The notes: generated by a model not told the origin, from the sequence alone. Shown: positions 1 to 13,700, numbered from the stretch's first letter. The stretch: DNA of 64,000 nt from Vulpes vulpes (GCF_048418805.1 NC_132785.1:60545151-60609150); one strand, 5' to 3'. Made by a program: numbers and translations.

Positions 1-2880
1 GCGGGTAGCCCTACAGTGGCCAGATGTGTTTGTGGGCGTTCACACAGGGGACTGGCGGTGTGAGCTACTGTGGCCCCCACCCTGCAGCCCTCGCTCACAC
101 AGCATCTGTGCGCATCTCACAGACCAGAGTGCGGGCTGAAGAGCAGGGTTGCACCCAGGTGGGCAGAGCAGACCCACGACGGCACATCTGAGCACACCGG
201 ACTGGGGATGAGGCTCCAGTCGGTCAGCCCAGAAGTCCGAGGGCAGCGCCAGGGAGCTCCTGTCACCCATAGAGAGGGAGTACGGAGCCTGGAGGGGCAG
301 CTCTCCAATGACACCTGCCAGCCAGAGCACCCCTCCTTCCCACTGTGACAGTACCGGCCAGGCTTGCCAGGCCATGCTGGGTGCTGGGCGCTGAGTGCTG
401 AGTGCCGAGTGCTGGGCCTTCACTCGGTGTCTGTGACTCCCCACCCAGCTCAAGCAGCCAGTTCATTTCAGGGCGGGGCAAACAGGAGCAGGTGTGTGCA
501 CACACTCCCTTCTCCCCCTCCCAGGCACCCCACAGGTACACACACACACACACACACACACACGCATGTCCCCCCGAGGCCGTGTGGCCCGCCTGCCCCC
601 TGACACTGCGGAGCTCTCTCCAGGAGCCCCACGGAAGGCCGGCTTCAGGGAGGGCTGGGGAAGCCTGTGTGTCTGCCGCCAGCCACGGGACAGTCCCCTC
701 CGCGGGGGGCGCAGCTGAGAGTGTGGTCACCAAAGGGTGCGGCTTTGGGGTCCGGCCTCCCCTGTGTCCAGCAAGTGCCAGAGCTGTAGCAGTGGTGTGG
801 CCCGCACCCCGCACAGCCTCGACACGCCCAGAGCTCCCCCTCGCGGACAGAGCTGGAAGGTGCCGCTAGACCCACTCTCGGGGACTCGCCCGAGTCCTCA
901 GGGACACCAAGATGACCCACCTTGCCTGTGATAGGCAACATAGTTAATTTCTGCTTTCAAAATTATTTCCAGCTGAACAAAGTTAGTAAAAATTCAAAGG
1001 GAAGAACGCAAAAGATAGAACAAATAGTAGTTTTTTCCTAAGAAACCCATTTTAGAGGGATTTGTATACAAAAGAGGATAAAACAGGGAGCATTGAGTCC
1101 AATAGCTGTGGCTTGCTCCATAATCACGTAATTACAAGATTGTAACTCAGATAAGGAAGTGATGTTGAGTCTGTAGGATCCTAACCACCGGTGGGCACAG
1201 TGGAGCACCTGAGCGCCCAGCGGGCACCTGAGACCTTCCCCTGGAAGCCCCGCAGGCAGGGTGTCAACAGCAGAGGAAGTTGGCTGGCGTCCACAGCCAG
1301 GCCACACATGGAGTGCACCCATCGGCTACGGGGCTCATACGGACACCCTCTTGGGGTGATGCCCACTGCCCACAGCCCCACCCGCCACCCACAGCACGTA
1401 CTCCCACACAGAAGGGCTCGCCGGCCTTCCTTGTGTGGACGCAGTGGCCGAGTCTGCCGGCGGGGGGTCGGGCACTTGCTTTCGTGGGGGTCCCCCGACC
1501 GCATGGCCTCACCGTGATGGGAACGCATCAACTGAACACCGTCAAGTCCTCACAGAAAATCATCCTCGACTGGGAGCCGCCCCAGGACAGGCAGGGGACC
1601 TGCGGCCGTGTTTGGTGAGCAGGGAGCACCAGCCCCCAGCCCAGCGGGTCGCAGACACCCCCCCCCCCCCACCGCGCTGGCCAGGCCTCCAGGGGCGCTG
1701 GGTGTGTGATCTGTATGATGCCATCTGGAGGAGATTCTGATTCCACCACTTGGACTCATACCACTCCGAACATTATCCGCGGACTTTCTGGTCTATTTAA
1801 AAATAGCAACACAACTCCACTGCTTATTTTAAAAAGGGAACACTCCGTGAATATAATATTTTTATCTCCTCTGTCATCACATTCTTTGCCAAACACAGCC
1901 TCAGATCCTCTGGAACAAAATATGAAGGAAAGAGGACAGGCACACAGTCACCCTCAGCTGCTGCAAAGCCACCTGGGGTGTGAGCAGGCACTGCCACCCT
2001 GGCCTCTGTGGGTCTCGCCGCCCCCCCCCCCCCCGAGCATGTGCCCAGGTGCCCCCAAGTGTGTGCTCCAGGTTTGCAGTTCCAGGACGCCAGCCCCCTG
2101 CCACTCCTGGGGCGGGGGCACCAGATACCACCTCCCACCCCCCACCTGCCGGGCCCTGTGCGGAGAGGTGGGACACGGCACCATGACTGTCCCTGTTCTC
2201 AGCACATGGTGCCCACAGGACCTCTTCCTGGGGACGGTGCCTTTGGAAAGTGTGCTGAAGGTCCCCCTCCATCCCCGTGCACCATCCCTTCCCTGTGCAC
2301 CGGCCCCCCCTCCAGCCCTGTGCACTGGAAGTTCCCTGTGGTTTGTTCTGCTCTTGTCCCGCAGGTGCTTCATGGGCAGCTCCCTGCCGGTGCAGAGCTG
2401 AGGGGCTGCTGCCTTGTGCCGGCCTGTGGGTTGGCACCTGCCAACGACACTGCAGAGGGCAAGGTGGCCAGAGCCATCAAGACAGGACAGGAGAGATGCA
2501 TACAAGCTCAGCAGCAAACACTGAAGTGCTGAAAACAGCATGGCTCTGTGCAGCGATAGAAACGTGTGCCTGGACACCCCCGAGCACCATAAAAAATGGG
2601 ACAGTGAGGAAACGCACCTGGATGTCCCGGGCATCCCTCGTCCTCACTGTTCCACCCCGGAGAAGAAGGCACAGAGCACCGAGGGGGTGGCACAGAGCTC
2701 AAAGTCTGAACATCGGACCCCACTCCCTCTGCCCCTGGGCCCACATAAGAACCAGCCACCTGGCACTCTGGACACACACCTGCACGGCCGTGTGGTTTGG
2801 AGGCAGGAAAACAATCGATAGTCTGGGCAAGGAGCAGCAACCATGGTGCCAGGAGTGTCTGGGGTGCGGAAGCCGAGGCC
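1..2880. other. 3' flank or UTR of ADPRHL1 long form
   Basis: No exon recognised. It contains the CA repeat and C-runs at about 1660-1672 and 2020-2034. No good AATAAA is seen on the minus strand below 2881, so the end of the long transcript cannot be placed. Confidence 0.5.
539..563. repeat. (CA)n microsatellite
   Basis: About 12 uninterrupted CA units. Confidence 0.97.
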
Positions 2881-5800
2881 TCACTTTGGAAGTTCAAAAG
2901 TGTCACTGGCCCTGATTGTCGTTGGCCTGAAGGACAAATCGAAGGACCTCTGGTCGCCGAAGCTTTGGGCTCTGTACTTTGCAAAGCGCGCCAACCTTGT
3001 GCGGTGTTCATGTGCCAGTGCACCTTTCTCTGCCTCCATGGTGTGTGGGGACCCCTCCTCGGTTGGGGCACGGGGCATCTGGCAGCCCCCAGGCCTGGGT
3101 GCAGGCACCGTGAAGCCAAGCACTGGCTTGGGGCTGGAGGACCGCTGGTTCCTGCCCACCTCGTGTGGGGCTCCAGGCCCCCCTTGGCTGGCGCTGGGGG
3201 CTCCCTGGGACCTCCCGCTCACATCTGCCACAGCCACAGCCTCTGATGAGTTGTGGAGTGGGCCCGCCCAGATGTGGGGTGACATCCTGCTGGCCTGTGC
3301 CAGTGCCGGGTGCCCCAGACTCTCTGGAGGGGGAGGTGCTTGGTTCTCTCCAGCCTGGGCACCAGGTCCCCCCGGAAGGTGTTCTGCACGCTGTGCCTGC
3401 TGTTCCCGTGCATGTTCTGGGCCCTTCTCAGTGTGATGGGGACCAGTCTCCACCCCCCTGGCCCCCACCTTAGTGCCCCTGCCCCCTTCGACCCTCCAGG
3501 GCCACATCTGACCCTCTTCTGCAGCATGTGACCCAGCCTTCTGGCCCCACAGAGCTGCCCCCTCCTTGGGAGCACCGTCTAGCCTTGTGGGCCCCATGGC
3601 CCCATCCTCCAGCATCCCTAGGCCTGACCACGGCCGACGCCTGTCCCCGACCTTGGCTCCCTCCCAGACACCAGCCCTCGGGATGGACGTGGGCAGGGGC
3701 TGTGCCTGGACGTTGGGGCACTTTGGAGGTGCCCTGCCTGCCCGCTGCCCTTCAGCTGCTGCCTGGGGTGATGGAGGCCTGCAGGGAGCCCCAGCCCGGG
3801 GAAGAACCTGGATTTTGGGCATGATGCGCTTGTCTTCCTGGGCCTGTTGGTTCTCGGGAGGCAAAGGTGGAGACCCCACTGCACCCCTGCTCTGGGGTGT
3901 GGGGTGAGCCCAGCCTGGGCCTGGGGTCATGTCAGCCCCCCAGGGGCTCCTGTGAGCAGCTGCGGCCCCTCTGCCTCCTGCCACTATGCTAGCTTCACCC
4001 TCGGTCACGACATTCTTATGCGGGGTACCCGCCGCCTCCAGTGGAACAGCAGCCGGGGACTCGGGGGTCTCAGCCTGGTGATGCCCTGAGCCTCCACAGG
4101 CACCACTCTCAGCTGCTCCAAGCAGGTGCCTCCAGGACCCGGCTGGGGCTGAGCTGTGTGGCTGGCTGGTGTCCTGGGCCAGAGCTCCTGCTGCCAGGCT
4201 CTCTCCTTGGTGCACAGGGTTCTGCTCTCTGGCCTCACTGTTTACTGCATTCACGGTGTTACCCGGCACTGGTGTGCCATGACTCTCCATGGCCCCAGTG
4301 GCCACCACCAGCCTGGGGATTTCAGTACTTGGTTTCAGACATTTGCCAAAGGAGGCAGGTCTGTAGCCACCAAGGCTGGGGCCGGTGCTCCCTGCTGCCT
4401 GCGGGCCAGGCCGGGCAGAGTCCCTTAGAGGTGGTCCCCTGAGCTCTCGCCCACACAGGACCTTCTTGTCCATGGAGGTTGGACTGTCAGACCTGGTCCT
4501 GTCACTGAGGGGGGCCTCTAGCAGTGCCGAGATGCCCGCTGGGCGTCCCCTGTCGGGAGGCAGCCCTTGCTCATGGCCCGGAGCCAAGGGGCTGTCCCCA
4601 CTCCGTTGATTCTCTGAGGCTGTGGGATGATGCCATGGGGCATCCCCTCCATGGATCAGCTTGTCATGTGACATTGGCAGCTGATGCTTCTCACAGGCTA
4701 GCTCAGACATGGCCTCTCCTGCCATACCCTCAGGATGCTGGAGCTCCTTGGGAGCCCCAAAGCTATGCGTGGTCTCCTTTCCCTGGGTGGGACATTTCTG
4801 TGGAGCTGCCGTGAGGAGGTCCTGCCCCACACTGGTGGCGCCCCTTGCAGATGGAATGGTTACCTGGGGAGGCTCCGTGGTCTTGGGCAGCGTGGCAGGA
4901 GGTGGTTGCACTTTGCACGTGTCCGGCCGCATGGCGGTTACCTGGGGAGGCTGCATGGTCTTGGGCAGCGTGGCAGGAGGTGGTTGCACTTTGCACGTGT
5001 CCGGCCGCGTGGTGGTTACCTGGGGAGGCTCCGTGGACTTGGGCAGCGTGGCAGGAGGTGGTTGCACTTTGCACGTGTCCGGCCGCGTGGTGGTTACCTG
5101 GGGAGGCTCCGTGGACTTGGGCAGCGTGGCAGGAGGTGGTTGCACTTTGCACGTGTCCGGCCGCGTGGTGGTTACCTGGGGAGGCTGCATGGTCTTGGGC
5201 AGCGTGGCAGGAGGTGGTTGCACTTTGCACATGTCCGGCCGCGTGGTGGTTACCTGGGGAGGCTGCATGGTCTTGGGCAGCGTGGCAGGAGGTGGTTGCA
5301 CTTTGCATGTGTCCGGCCGCGTGGTGGTTACCTGGGGAGGCTGCATGGTCTTGGGCAGCGTGGCAGGAGAAGGTGGCATCTTGTACACAACAGGCCGCAT
5401 GACGGTTACCTGGGGAGGTTCCATGGCTGACTGTGTCCGCCACAGGGCCTGGACCGCGGGCGCCAGAAGTGGTGGGATATGTCCCACAGTCTTCTGTTCT
5501 GGGAAAGTCTCCTGGACCGCGAACAGAGGGTCTCCCTCAGAGCCTAGAGTCACTCCTTCTGTTTCATCCTCAGAACTGCAAACCATCAAGGCAACCTCAG
5601 GGGCCGTGCCAGCTCCTGCCCCGGCTTCCCCAGGCTCCCAGGTGTACTGTGTGGCATCCCCTGCCGGGGGTTCCCCCATCCTGCACCCTCCCACTGCTCC
5701 GGCTTGCCCTGAGCAGGCTGGTTGGAGGAGGGGTACCATGGGCTCACGGCCCCTGGGGGAGACAGGACAGGGGGCTGGCTCCCCACCCAGGAGTGCCATG

Positions 5801-6865
5801 TGCAGTCTGTCTGCGGGAGCACCTCCAGCTGGCTGTCCCTGTCCTGCTGTCTTACTCCCCTCGGGCACACGCCCCCGATCAGAGTGGCGGATTTTGGCAC
5901 AGTGGGACAGCCAGCTTCTGGGGCGACAGACAACGGTGGCGATGTTCAAGGCCAGCCTGGGCTCAGCAGTGCAGGCCAGGAAGCGGGCTAGCGGTGTGCG
6001 GATACAGGTGCTAGTCATGGTGGCCGTGCAGAGCACGCGGGTTTCGGGCCGGTGCAGCCTCCTCTTCTGCAGGTTTTTCTTCTTTCTCCCATCCTTGCGG
6101 AGTGGCAGCACGCCAGCCTCGGAACAGAGACAGCCACTCTGCTCAAACTTCTCCCGCAGCCTGGACAGGACAGAGCCCCTCTTGGGGGCCGGTGTTGGTG
6201 GGGGCCCCTTGGCAGCATTGGGCTCCTCATGTACATTCTTCTGCTCTGCGGCCAAGAATATCTTCAGGATGTTTTTCACGGTGCCCTTCCTGGTGGGGGA
6301 GCTTTGCCGCGGCTTCTGGCTGTGGAGCGTCTCCCGGTCCCGCGTGGGGCAGCTGGCACCCTCCCGTGCCTTCTCCAGGAGTTTGTTGATGGTGGTGGTC
6401 ACCAGGCTCCTGCTGGGCCCCTGCTTGTCCTTGAAAATCAGCCTGCCCACCTCCTGGGTCTTCTTGAGACGGGGCTCGCGGCCAGTGCCCATGAACCTGG
6501 CCTGCAGGAGCTGGAAGCATGTAGGCCGCCGCTGGGTGTTCTGGGTCTCAGAGGGGCAGCCCACCCTGCTCCTTGTGCCCTCTGCCCTCATGGCAGGAGC
6601 AGGCTCTGGTGGCCTGGCCTGGAGCTCGGTGACATAGAGCAGAAGACTGCCGAGGACAGCACGGACAGCCGGCTCACACGTCATGCTGCTGACCTTCTTT
6701 CTCAAGGTGTGGGTGTCAACGGGTTTCTTGCTTTCACAGATCTTGCTGCGCTTGGAGCTGCGGGAAAAGAAATCAGTCGTCACAGATTTTATCTTTGTCT
6801 TTTCCAAGGTGACTCCGCAGAATGTTTTCTGGGGAACAATCCCGTTTCCAACACCCCAACAAGTC
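2881..6865 (-). CDS. ADPRHL1: ADPRHL1 giant 3' exon of the predicted long form
   Basis: A single open frame of 3985 nt (1327 codons plus TGA at 2883-2881) follows a good acceptor with a pyrimidine-rich tract (TTCTCCCCTAG|GACTTG). The frame needs two bases from the previous exon. Donor AA|GTAAAG in exon 7 (14615/14614) supplies exactly phase 2 and makes ...STEEK|TCWGVGNG, for a predicted 1679 residues. The tail is Pro/Ala/Gly/Ser-rich and looks disordered, with basic patches near its start (KKPVDTHTLRKK, GRKKKNLQKRR), a 26-residue tandem repeat at about residues 835-1022, and a compact C-terminus ending SFGDQRSFDLSFRP...TFELPK. No enzymatic domain is evident. I believe long ADPRHL1 models exist in other mammals, but I could not check. 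The alternative is a separate gene with unseen upstream exons. The exon is well supported; the link to exon 7 is inferred, since the donor is weak. Confidence 0.75.
4858..5427 (-). repeat. 78-bp coding tandem repeat (VNTR), about 7.3 copies
   Basis: The marker GGTTACCTGGGGAGG (plus strand) recurs at 4858, 4936, 5014, 5092, 5170, 5248, 5326 and 5404, exactly 78 bp apart. In the minus-strand frame each unit is 26 residues of the form PPQVTTTRPDTCKVQPPPAT followed by LPK and a variable TMQ/STE/TTE. Inner copies differ by only a few bases and the outermost are more divergent, as in an array that expands and homogenises by unequal exchange. The period is a multiple of three, so copy-number change keeps the frame. 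Confidence 0.97.
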
Positions 6866-9800
6866 CTAGGGGAGAACAGCAGATGGGGAGCTGGGAGATG
6901 CAGAGACCTGAGGGACACCCATCACCTCCCAGGCCACTTGTCACTTCCCATTTCTAGCCCACCTCTATTACCACCAAAGTCCTTCCAGGGCTTTGGGACA
7001 TTGGTGGTAATACTCTGTGGAAGCACGTTGGAAAACTGCTGTGCTATTTGAATTTTTTTATGATGTATAAATAAGAAAAAAATAAGAGTAGAGAATTTGT
7101 ATTTTGTGTGGGATTCTGTGCATATCTAAGTTTTAGTGTGAGAAATGAGGTTTTAACACCATGGGTATATCCCGACTCAATCCCGGGGCCGAGCTGTCCG
7201 AGAGCCCCAGACGGAGCACGGGCCCTGGACTGGGACAGGGACTTAGCCCTGGGGCAGATCTTGGAGGCAGGAAGTGCGGGCAGTCAACATGTGGATCTGG
7301 AGGACTGGTCTTTGCTGCCCAGCGCGGGGAGAGCCAGGCCCCGATGAGGCCTGGATTCCTGAACGACTTGAAATGCTCCCAGAGCTACCCCATAGCTCTG
7401 TCCCCAGGAGATGCTCATCAGCAAGGTGCCCACAGGCCCTTGACTTCATCCTTGCCACTGACAAGGGTCCCGGGGACGGGGTCGCTGGGACCCCATCCTG
7501 TGCAGCCTGGTGTGGCGGGCGGACCCCCTCCCATCCGTCCAGGCGGCACTTCTGTGAAGATGCACCCAGAGCAGAGCCCAGCCATTCTGCCTTTTAGCAT
7601 TTCTTCCGTGGAGACAATGGCGAGGCAGCCTTCATGCTGCTGTCCATGACAGTAAAAAAGTCGACAGCGTTCTAAACGTGCGAGATCAGGCTGTTTAAGT
7701 CACAGCACGTCTCCACTGTGCTCGGGAGGAGCTCAGGTGGAGAGGTGGAGAGGCAAGCTGTGGAGCCGCACATGAACTGAGGCCCAACCCCACCACCTGA
7801 CACAAATCAGATTGGAAGGAAACACAAAAATACTTTTCTTTATGTGCTTTTATGCATTTCCCAGAAAAGAGGGCTCTGATTATAGATGCCACACCTGCAT
7901 CCTTTTAGACAGCTGTGAGGAGCACGCACACTCCCGTGGGCTGCCCGGGGTCGCAGGTGGTCCGTAGTCTGGCAACCTGACCCCAGCCTGTGCCCAGGAG
8001 CTGAGGGTCTCCCTTTGAGGGATGTGATCTTGGACGCCTGCCCCCATAGGCTCCCCACAAGAGCCCCCAGTCCACCCTGATGCTGTCAGTTTGTGCAGCA
8101 CAGCAGCTTTCCTTGTTTTCAGATACCAGACTACTTGTGATGACCCCGAGGACTGGTGGTGCCTCCACTATGTCCGACGCCATCATCCGCCAGGGGCCTG
8201 AGAACCTGCTGTGGCTGCCACTGGCCCAGGGATCCCACTTTGAGAAACCCCAGGATAGCTCAGGCTCTTTCCCGATCTCAGACAACTGCACGTTTGGGGA
8301 GCCACCGTGGTGGTCAGGCTCCTAAAACAAAACAGAAAGCTAAACCCGTTCCTAAGCTGGAAGGCTGAGAGCCAGGAGGGCTGCACAGTCACAGTGCACA
8401 ATGTGAGCCGCTGCAGAAGCGGGGCGCCCCAGGAGGCCGTGTCCCTGCTACCCACATCCCCGGCCCTGGGGTCAGAGCAGGCTGGTTTCAGTGTCATTGG
8501 GACCTTTGGCACCACGTGTTCTGGTGGAGGAGGTTGGCATCATTGCCCGGCTGCTGCTTCCTTGGCCTCCAGTGGCCTGCAGGGACCCCACTCTCCTACC
8601 CTCTGCAGGATCACCGGAGACTGCATTTTCCTGCCAAGGCAGGTTGTCATCAGCTTGGGACCAGCAGTCCAGGCTTCCTCCACAGCCCACGAGCTGTGTC
8701 TCCCCACCACCCAGAGGCAGCCAGAGGAGACCCAGCACTCCACCCGTGTACCCACGGGCTCCGGCTCCTCAAGAGTCATGCAGATGCAGCCTCCACTGTT
8801 TCTAGAACTGGGTCCAAACTCCTGCTGCCAGCGGGGCCACAGCCCCGTGTTCCTGGCACCATGTCCTCGTGCTGCGGTCCTGTCCGCCTGTCCATGCTCA
8901 CATCGCTCCTTCTGGGACCCTGCCCACGCTCTGGAAGACGCCCATGGAAGCCTCATCCCGACTGGAGCGCTGGCCAAAGCACTCACCCCAGCCAGGCTGC
9001 TCCCAGCCGACGACTGGACACCCATCTCTGCAGTGCTGAGCACCTCCACACCGAGTCCAGACACTGGGCTCCGTACCTGGTGTGTGGTCCGGCCTGGCAG
9101 CACCGGCTGAGCTCATGATGGGACTGAGCAGGAGGCTGATGCTGTCACATGCCATCACCACGGGGTCTTGAGTGCCCGTCACAGTGTGCAGGGTCCCAGC
9201 TTCATGGCAGGGTGGCAGCAGCAGAGCCCCCGGGGGCCTCTGGGCCCAGGACCCCAGTTTGCAGTAGGGCCTGGGGTGCTGGGGTGAGGGCTTCTGAGAG
9301 AAGCTGGCCACCCTACTGGAGGCCATGGCTCACATGACCTTTTCCATCCACCTTCCTGGCTTGGGGCTGAGTGTGATGGTTGGAACAGCTCTGGAGACAG
9401 GCCCTGGGGACGAGCCCCATGGCCTGTGCCCCTGCAGCTTCCCTTGCCCACGGGTGCCAGGACCCCATGGTCTGAACAGCTCAGGGTGGACTGCACCCTG
9501 TCCCTCTGACGTCTCTGGGTGTCAGGGTCACTGGGCACCCCCCGCCACGATCTCCAAGCCATGGCCTCAATGGCAAGCACCTCTCCATGTCAGGAAGCAT
9601 GGTGGGGACTCATCACCAGTCCACGGTGGGGCTGCAGTGAGCTCCAAGCTGCATCCATAACCACCTAAGAACTGTCCTTGCTCCCAGGGACGGTCGGGAG
9701 GCTGATGCGCACGGGCCCCACCAGGACCCTAACGTCCTTTCCGAGGTAAGCCCTGCCTTGCCAGGGTGGCTTTGCCCACCAGCTGGTCACAATACAAGGT

Positions 9801-10084
9801 GTGGATTCAGAACGATGCCCAGGGCAGCAAATGCCGAGGGTGCCCACACATCCTCCTCTGATAGGTGGCTTCTGTGTAACGGCCCCTGTGAACACGATAC
9901 CTGTCCTTGGCTGCACCTGCTCCTGCACCACCTCTCTTGCTACCTCTTTCCTGGGCAAACGCTGAACTCTGTTTGCAGGATGTTGTGCAGTGCCTGATCA
10001 CAATGCTGCTGATCTGGGCTCCTGCCCTCTCTTCAGGGACACGCTACTCTGTGCCCAGGCCACGAGCTCGCCCATCTGGCCCTC

Positions 10085-10460
10085 TGACCCCACCTTGTAC
10101 TCTGCTCCAGCTGCACTGGCCATCGATTGATCCCCAGCTTGTTCCTACCCCAGGGCCTCTGCACAAACTGTTCCCTCTGCTCTCCACGGTCCGCCCTCAG
10201 GGTTTCACGAGGACCCGCCTGAGGTCACCCCCTGAGCACCCTACCCCAGTACCCCAGTGCCCCACCTGGGTCATTATCACTGAAGCAACCATCACTGTCT
10301 GAGATTTGAGAGCAGTTTCAAACACATGGGTATGTCTGTCTCCCCCCACAGAATGTAGGCTCCATGTGGATGGGAAACCCATCTCTTCTGCACTTCCCTG
10401 GGTTTGTAGCGACGTCTGGCAGAAGCAGGCACTCAACGGACCCTGTGGAGGGCCCCTGTC
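10085..10460 (+). mobile_element. L2 3' end
   Basis: Order and wording follow L2: CAGCTGCACTGGCCATCGAT, CAGGGCCTCTGCACAAACTG, GAATGTAGGCTCCATGTGGA, AGCAGGCACTCAA. Confidence 0.7.
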
Positions 10461-10589
10461 TGAGGCTCCGGCTCACCCTGCCTATCGTTGTTGGGGGTGA
10501 GGGCTGCAGACCCATGTGCCTCACGCTTCACTGAGCAGCCCAGCTCCGTGCTCTGTCCCAGCCCCACAATGAGCCTTCCTACCTAGAAC

Positions 10590-10720
10590 AGCCAACACTG
10601 CTGACAAGCTCCTATGCAACCTTCACGACCCAATTCAGATGCCCTCCTCAGAGAGGCCTTTCCCAGCAGCCTGGCCATGCTGTCCCACAGGTCCTGTGGA
10701 GGCCCCTCAGCGTCCCTGCA
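10590..10720 (+). mobile_element. L2 fragment
   Basis: ACCTTCACGACCCAATTCAG then GAGAGGCCTTTCCCAGCAGC resembles the L2 region CTTCAAGACCCAGCTCAAAT and so on. Confidence 0.5.
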
Positions 10721-13700
10721 AGGTACCAGCTTGGCCCTCTGCACCTGTGGAGGTGAGGTCCCTGGTCGGGCCTTTCGTGGCTGCCTGACCCCGGACCTGC
10801 AGGCAGGCCCACATGTCCTTCTCTGTGTCCTGAGCGCCTGGCCTGAGCAGCATGATGCAGGTGAGGACAGCTGGGAGTGCCAGCCGTTTGCACATCAAAG
10901 CCAAGCTGTTTCTGTGGTGCCAGTGCTTCCCAGAGGCGGGCTGAGGTCTGTGGCTTCCTTGGGGCTGCCCCCTGCCGGCTAGTGTGGGCGGACGTCCCCA
11001 GGCCCATGTCAGGGCCAGACCAGAACACATTTCTCCAGGGCCAATCTAAGTGGCACAGCTTATGTAAACTTTGCTGGCAGCTCTTCTGGCACCTCTGGCA
11101 ACTGAGGGGTCACTTGGAAACACAGGGACACTGGCAGGTCAGTGTGCAGGACACCCCCTGGCTGAGACCCTCCACCCCACCCCGGCTTCAGGAGGCCAGC
11201 CTCGCGGCATGCCTGGGGGCTCCCAGTTGGGCCTTCTGGCTGGCAGTGCCTGGCCTTCACCGTCTGCTTATCAGTGGGCACGGGTGTGATCTGGATGGGC
11301 CTGTGCCTTCTCTGCCCTCGTCAGCATGTCCTCGGGCAGTGAGGGGATGCCCCTTGGCCCCCGTGTCTTCTTCTGAGATAAGAGATCTTCTAGGCACTGT
11401 TGAGTAGACCACTGAGTCCCAAGGCAGCAGGGACCCTGCACCCTGCCAAGTGTGTCCTCAAGAGAAGGGAGAGAAGCCGAGAAGCCAGCCAGGGTTACAC
11501 CCACGGTTCTGCTCCCACAATAGTTGGGGGGCTCAGAGGCTTCCACACAGAGAGCTGTGCCCCCATGGCAGCCCCTGCTCTGCAGTGACCTGCACTCACC
11601 CTTTCCTGCCCACTGTGGCCCTCTGGCCCAGCAAGCCTGCCCACTTGCCCCACGTAGCCTACGCCCTCCTGCACCCCTGTGGAGGTGTCCTTGCAGATGC
11701 TCGGTGGGCTGCCTCCCTGAGCAGGTCGCCTCCCTGAGCAGGCCACCTCTGCCACCTGGAGCCATGAGGGGTAGTGGGGCTGAAACTGTGCTATAAGTCA
11801 GGGTCAGGCTACCTGAGCCCCTGTGTCTTCCTAGAAGTGAAGCTGGCTGGCCTGGTTAGGATGCCCCTAGCCCCACCCCCAAGCCCCTAGCTGGCTGGCT
11901 ATGGGGAGAGAGGGGCGTCAGCGCAGCCCCAGCTGATGGGGGGCGCAGGCAGGCCGTGGGGTCCCCGGCACAGCCGCTGCTGGACGCATCCGTCTGCATC
12001 ACTGAGCGCGCATGGAGAGAGACACTAGGCACATGAGGCCCGTGGTAACACAGCAGCGATCGGCCCAGGGTGAACAGCTCCTGGAGGGAGCGTCTGGGGC
12101 CACTTGGTGACTTTTTGTGTTTTAATGTACTTGGAAAGAATTAAAATGGGGCAGGATGGACGTGGGCCAAGGGCCAATACATAGGTTAGGATGTCCCTGG
12201 CGTGTCCCCATGGCCTGTGGCTCTGAGAAGGCCCCGTGTCCCCAGCGGCCTTCTCAGAAACAAGGACTGTTTCCGGTTCCCTCTGAGATCACCTGACTGA
12301 GCCCCCTATGCTGTCTGCTCCAGGGTCGGTGGGCCTGAGGCTGGAGACATGTGTCATTGCATGGGGGAGGCTGGTGGACAGCTGGGAAGTGGGGCTGGGC
12401 TGCAGGCAGGCTGGGTTTAAGTTCTCAGTTCACCAACAGCTCCGACCATGCCATGTATGAGGGGCAGTGATGACACCTGCTGCCCCCCACCCCCTGGAAA
12501 CGGGCTGAGGCCGCTGTGCCGCTGGACCGCCTGAGCAGACCCCTCTGATCTCGCGGGTGACTTACCGGGTGGGCTGCCCCTGCTGCCAAACCCACCTTCC
12601 GTCTGGCTTCCAGGAACCAAAACACTGGGATCAAGGATTCAAAATCTAAATGCAAAACCTCTTAACCAAAGAGTCTGGGGATGGGAATTAGTCAAATCAG
12701 CCTGATGTGCAGAAGCATGTGAGCAGAGCGGAGCACCTGCTCCAACCTGGGGCCCTGAGGGTGGCAGGAGAGCAGACCCTTTCCCACGAGCCCCGCACGC
12801 GCCAGCACAGCTGGAGGAGCGCCATCCACATGGTAAGGACTCGCCCCGGCCTGACCACAGAGATACTAGTGCCCTGCACCCGGGAGTGCAGACTTCTGGA
12901 GCTACTGCCAGTGTCCTTGCTCAGGGATGGGAAGCAGAAGGGGGCGGGGGATGCAAGCCTGAGCCATCTGCGCTACAGAAGAGGAGCAAATGAGTTACAT
13001 GAATTATACCACACCTGTAAGTACAATATCCCACAGCCAGAGACTGGAGTGTGTGTGTGCGTGCACGTGTGTGCCTGTGCGAGTCCCTGGGTCATGCACA
13101 AGGCTGCTTCTGGGGCCTGTGAGGGGCCTGGGAGCACAACTGTAGCTGGGAGTTTGGGAGCCTCCCACTCTCCACACACCACCATGTATGGCACTTGCAT
13201 TTCAGAAGCTGTGTGGTGTGTTTCCTCTGCAATAAAGATGAAATCACGGGTATAAAATGTTTCAGAATTTGAGTGGGTGCACTGTTCACCCCATTGCCTT
13301 CTGTGGTCTTGTTTTCTTCAGCATGTGTATTTCTCTGCAGGGAGATGGGGAGACCATCTGCTCCTCTCCCAGGTCCTGTGAAGTTTTGCTGAAATGTTTT
13401 ATAATCAACCTGTAACTAGGCCCACTTCCTGATTCCCCAGGATGGAATGGGTTCTCCTAACTGTCAGTGGGACGAAGAGCCACCTCCCCTGCGGCTGACC
13501 GGGCCCCCAACCCGGTGCCTGCTTTGGTAGGTGGTCCCAGGGCCCCTGTGGCAGGTGATGAGGGTGAGCCAGCTTACCTTCTCAGGGGCACGCTGGTGGC
13601 CGTCCCCGCCCCCCTGCAGCCCAGTGGGCTTGGCCTGTGCCTTTTCACCCCCTCCCACTGGAAAGCACCAACAGCAGCAAAGGTTAGTTGAATGACCCAG

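Noticed and set aside
1706..2634. Frames of 170-230 codons on both strands
   Set aside because: Low-complexity, GC-rich, no borders, no recognisable family; several overlap each other.
4709..6637. 642-codon plus-strand open frame opposite the giant ADPRHL1 exon
   Set aside because: It mirrors the GC-rich minus-strand exon and its 78-bp repeat, which stays open in several frames. It has no splice or family support, while the minus frame has an acceptor, matching phase and a longer frame.
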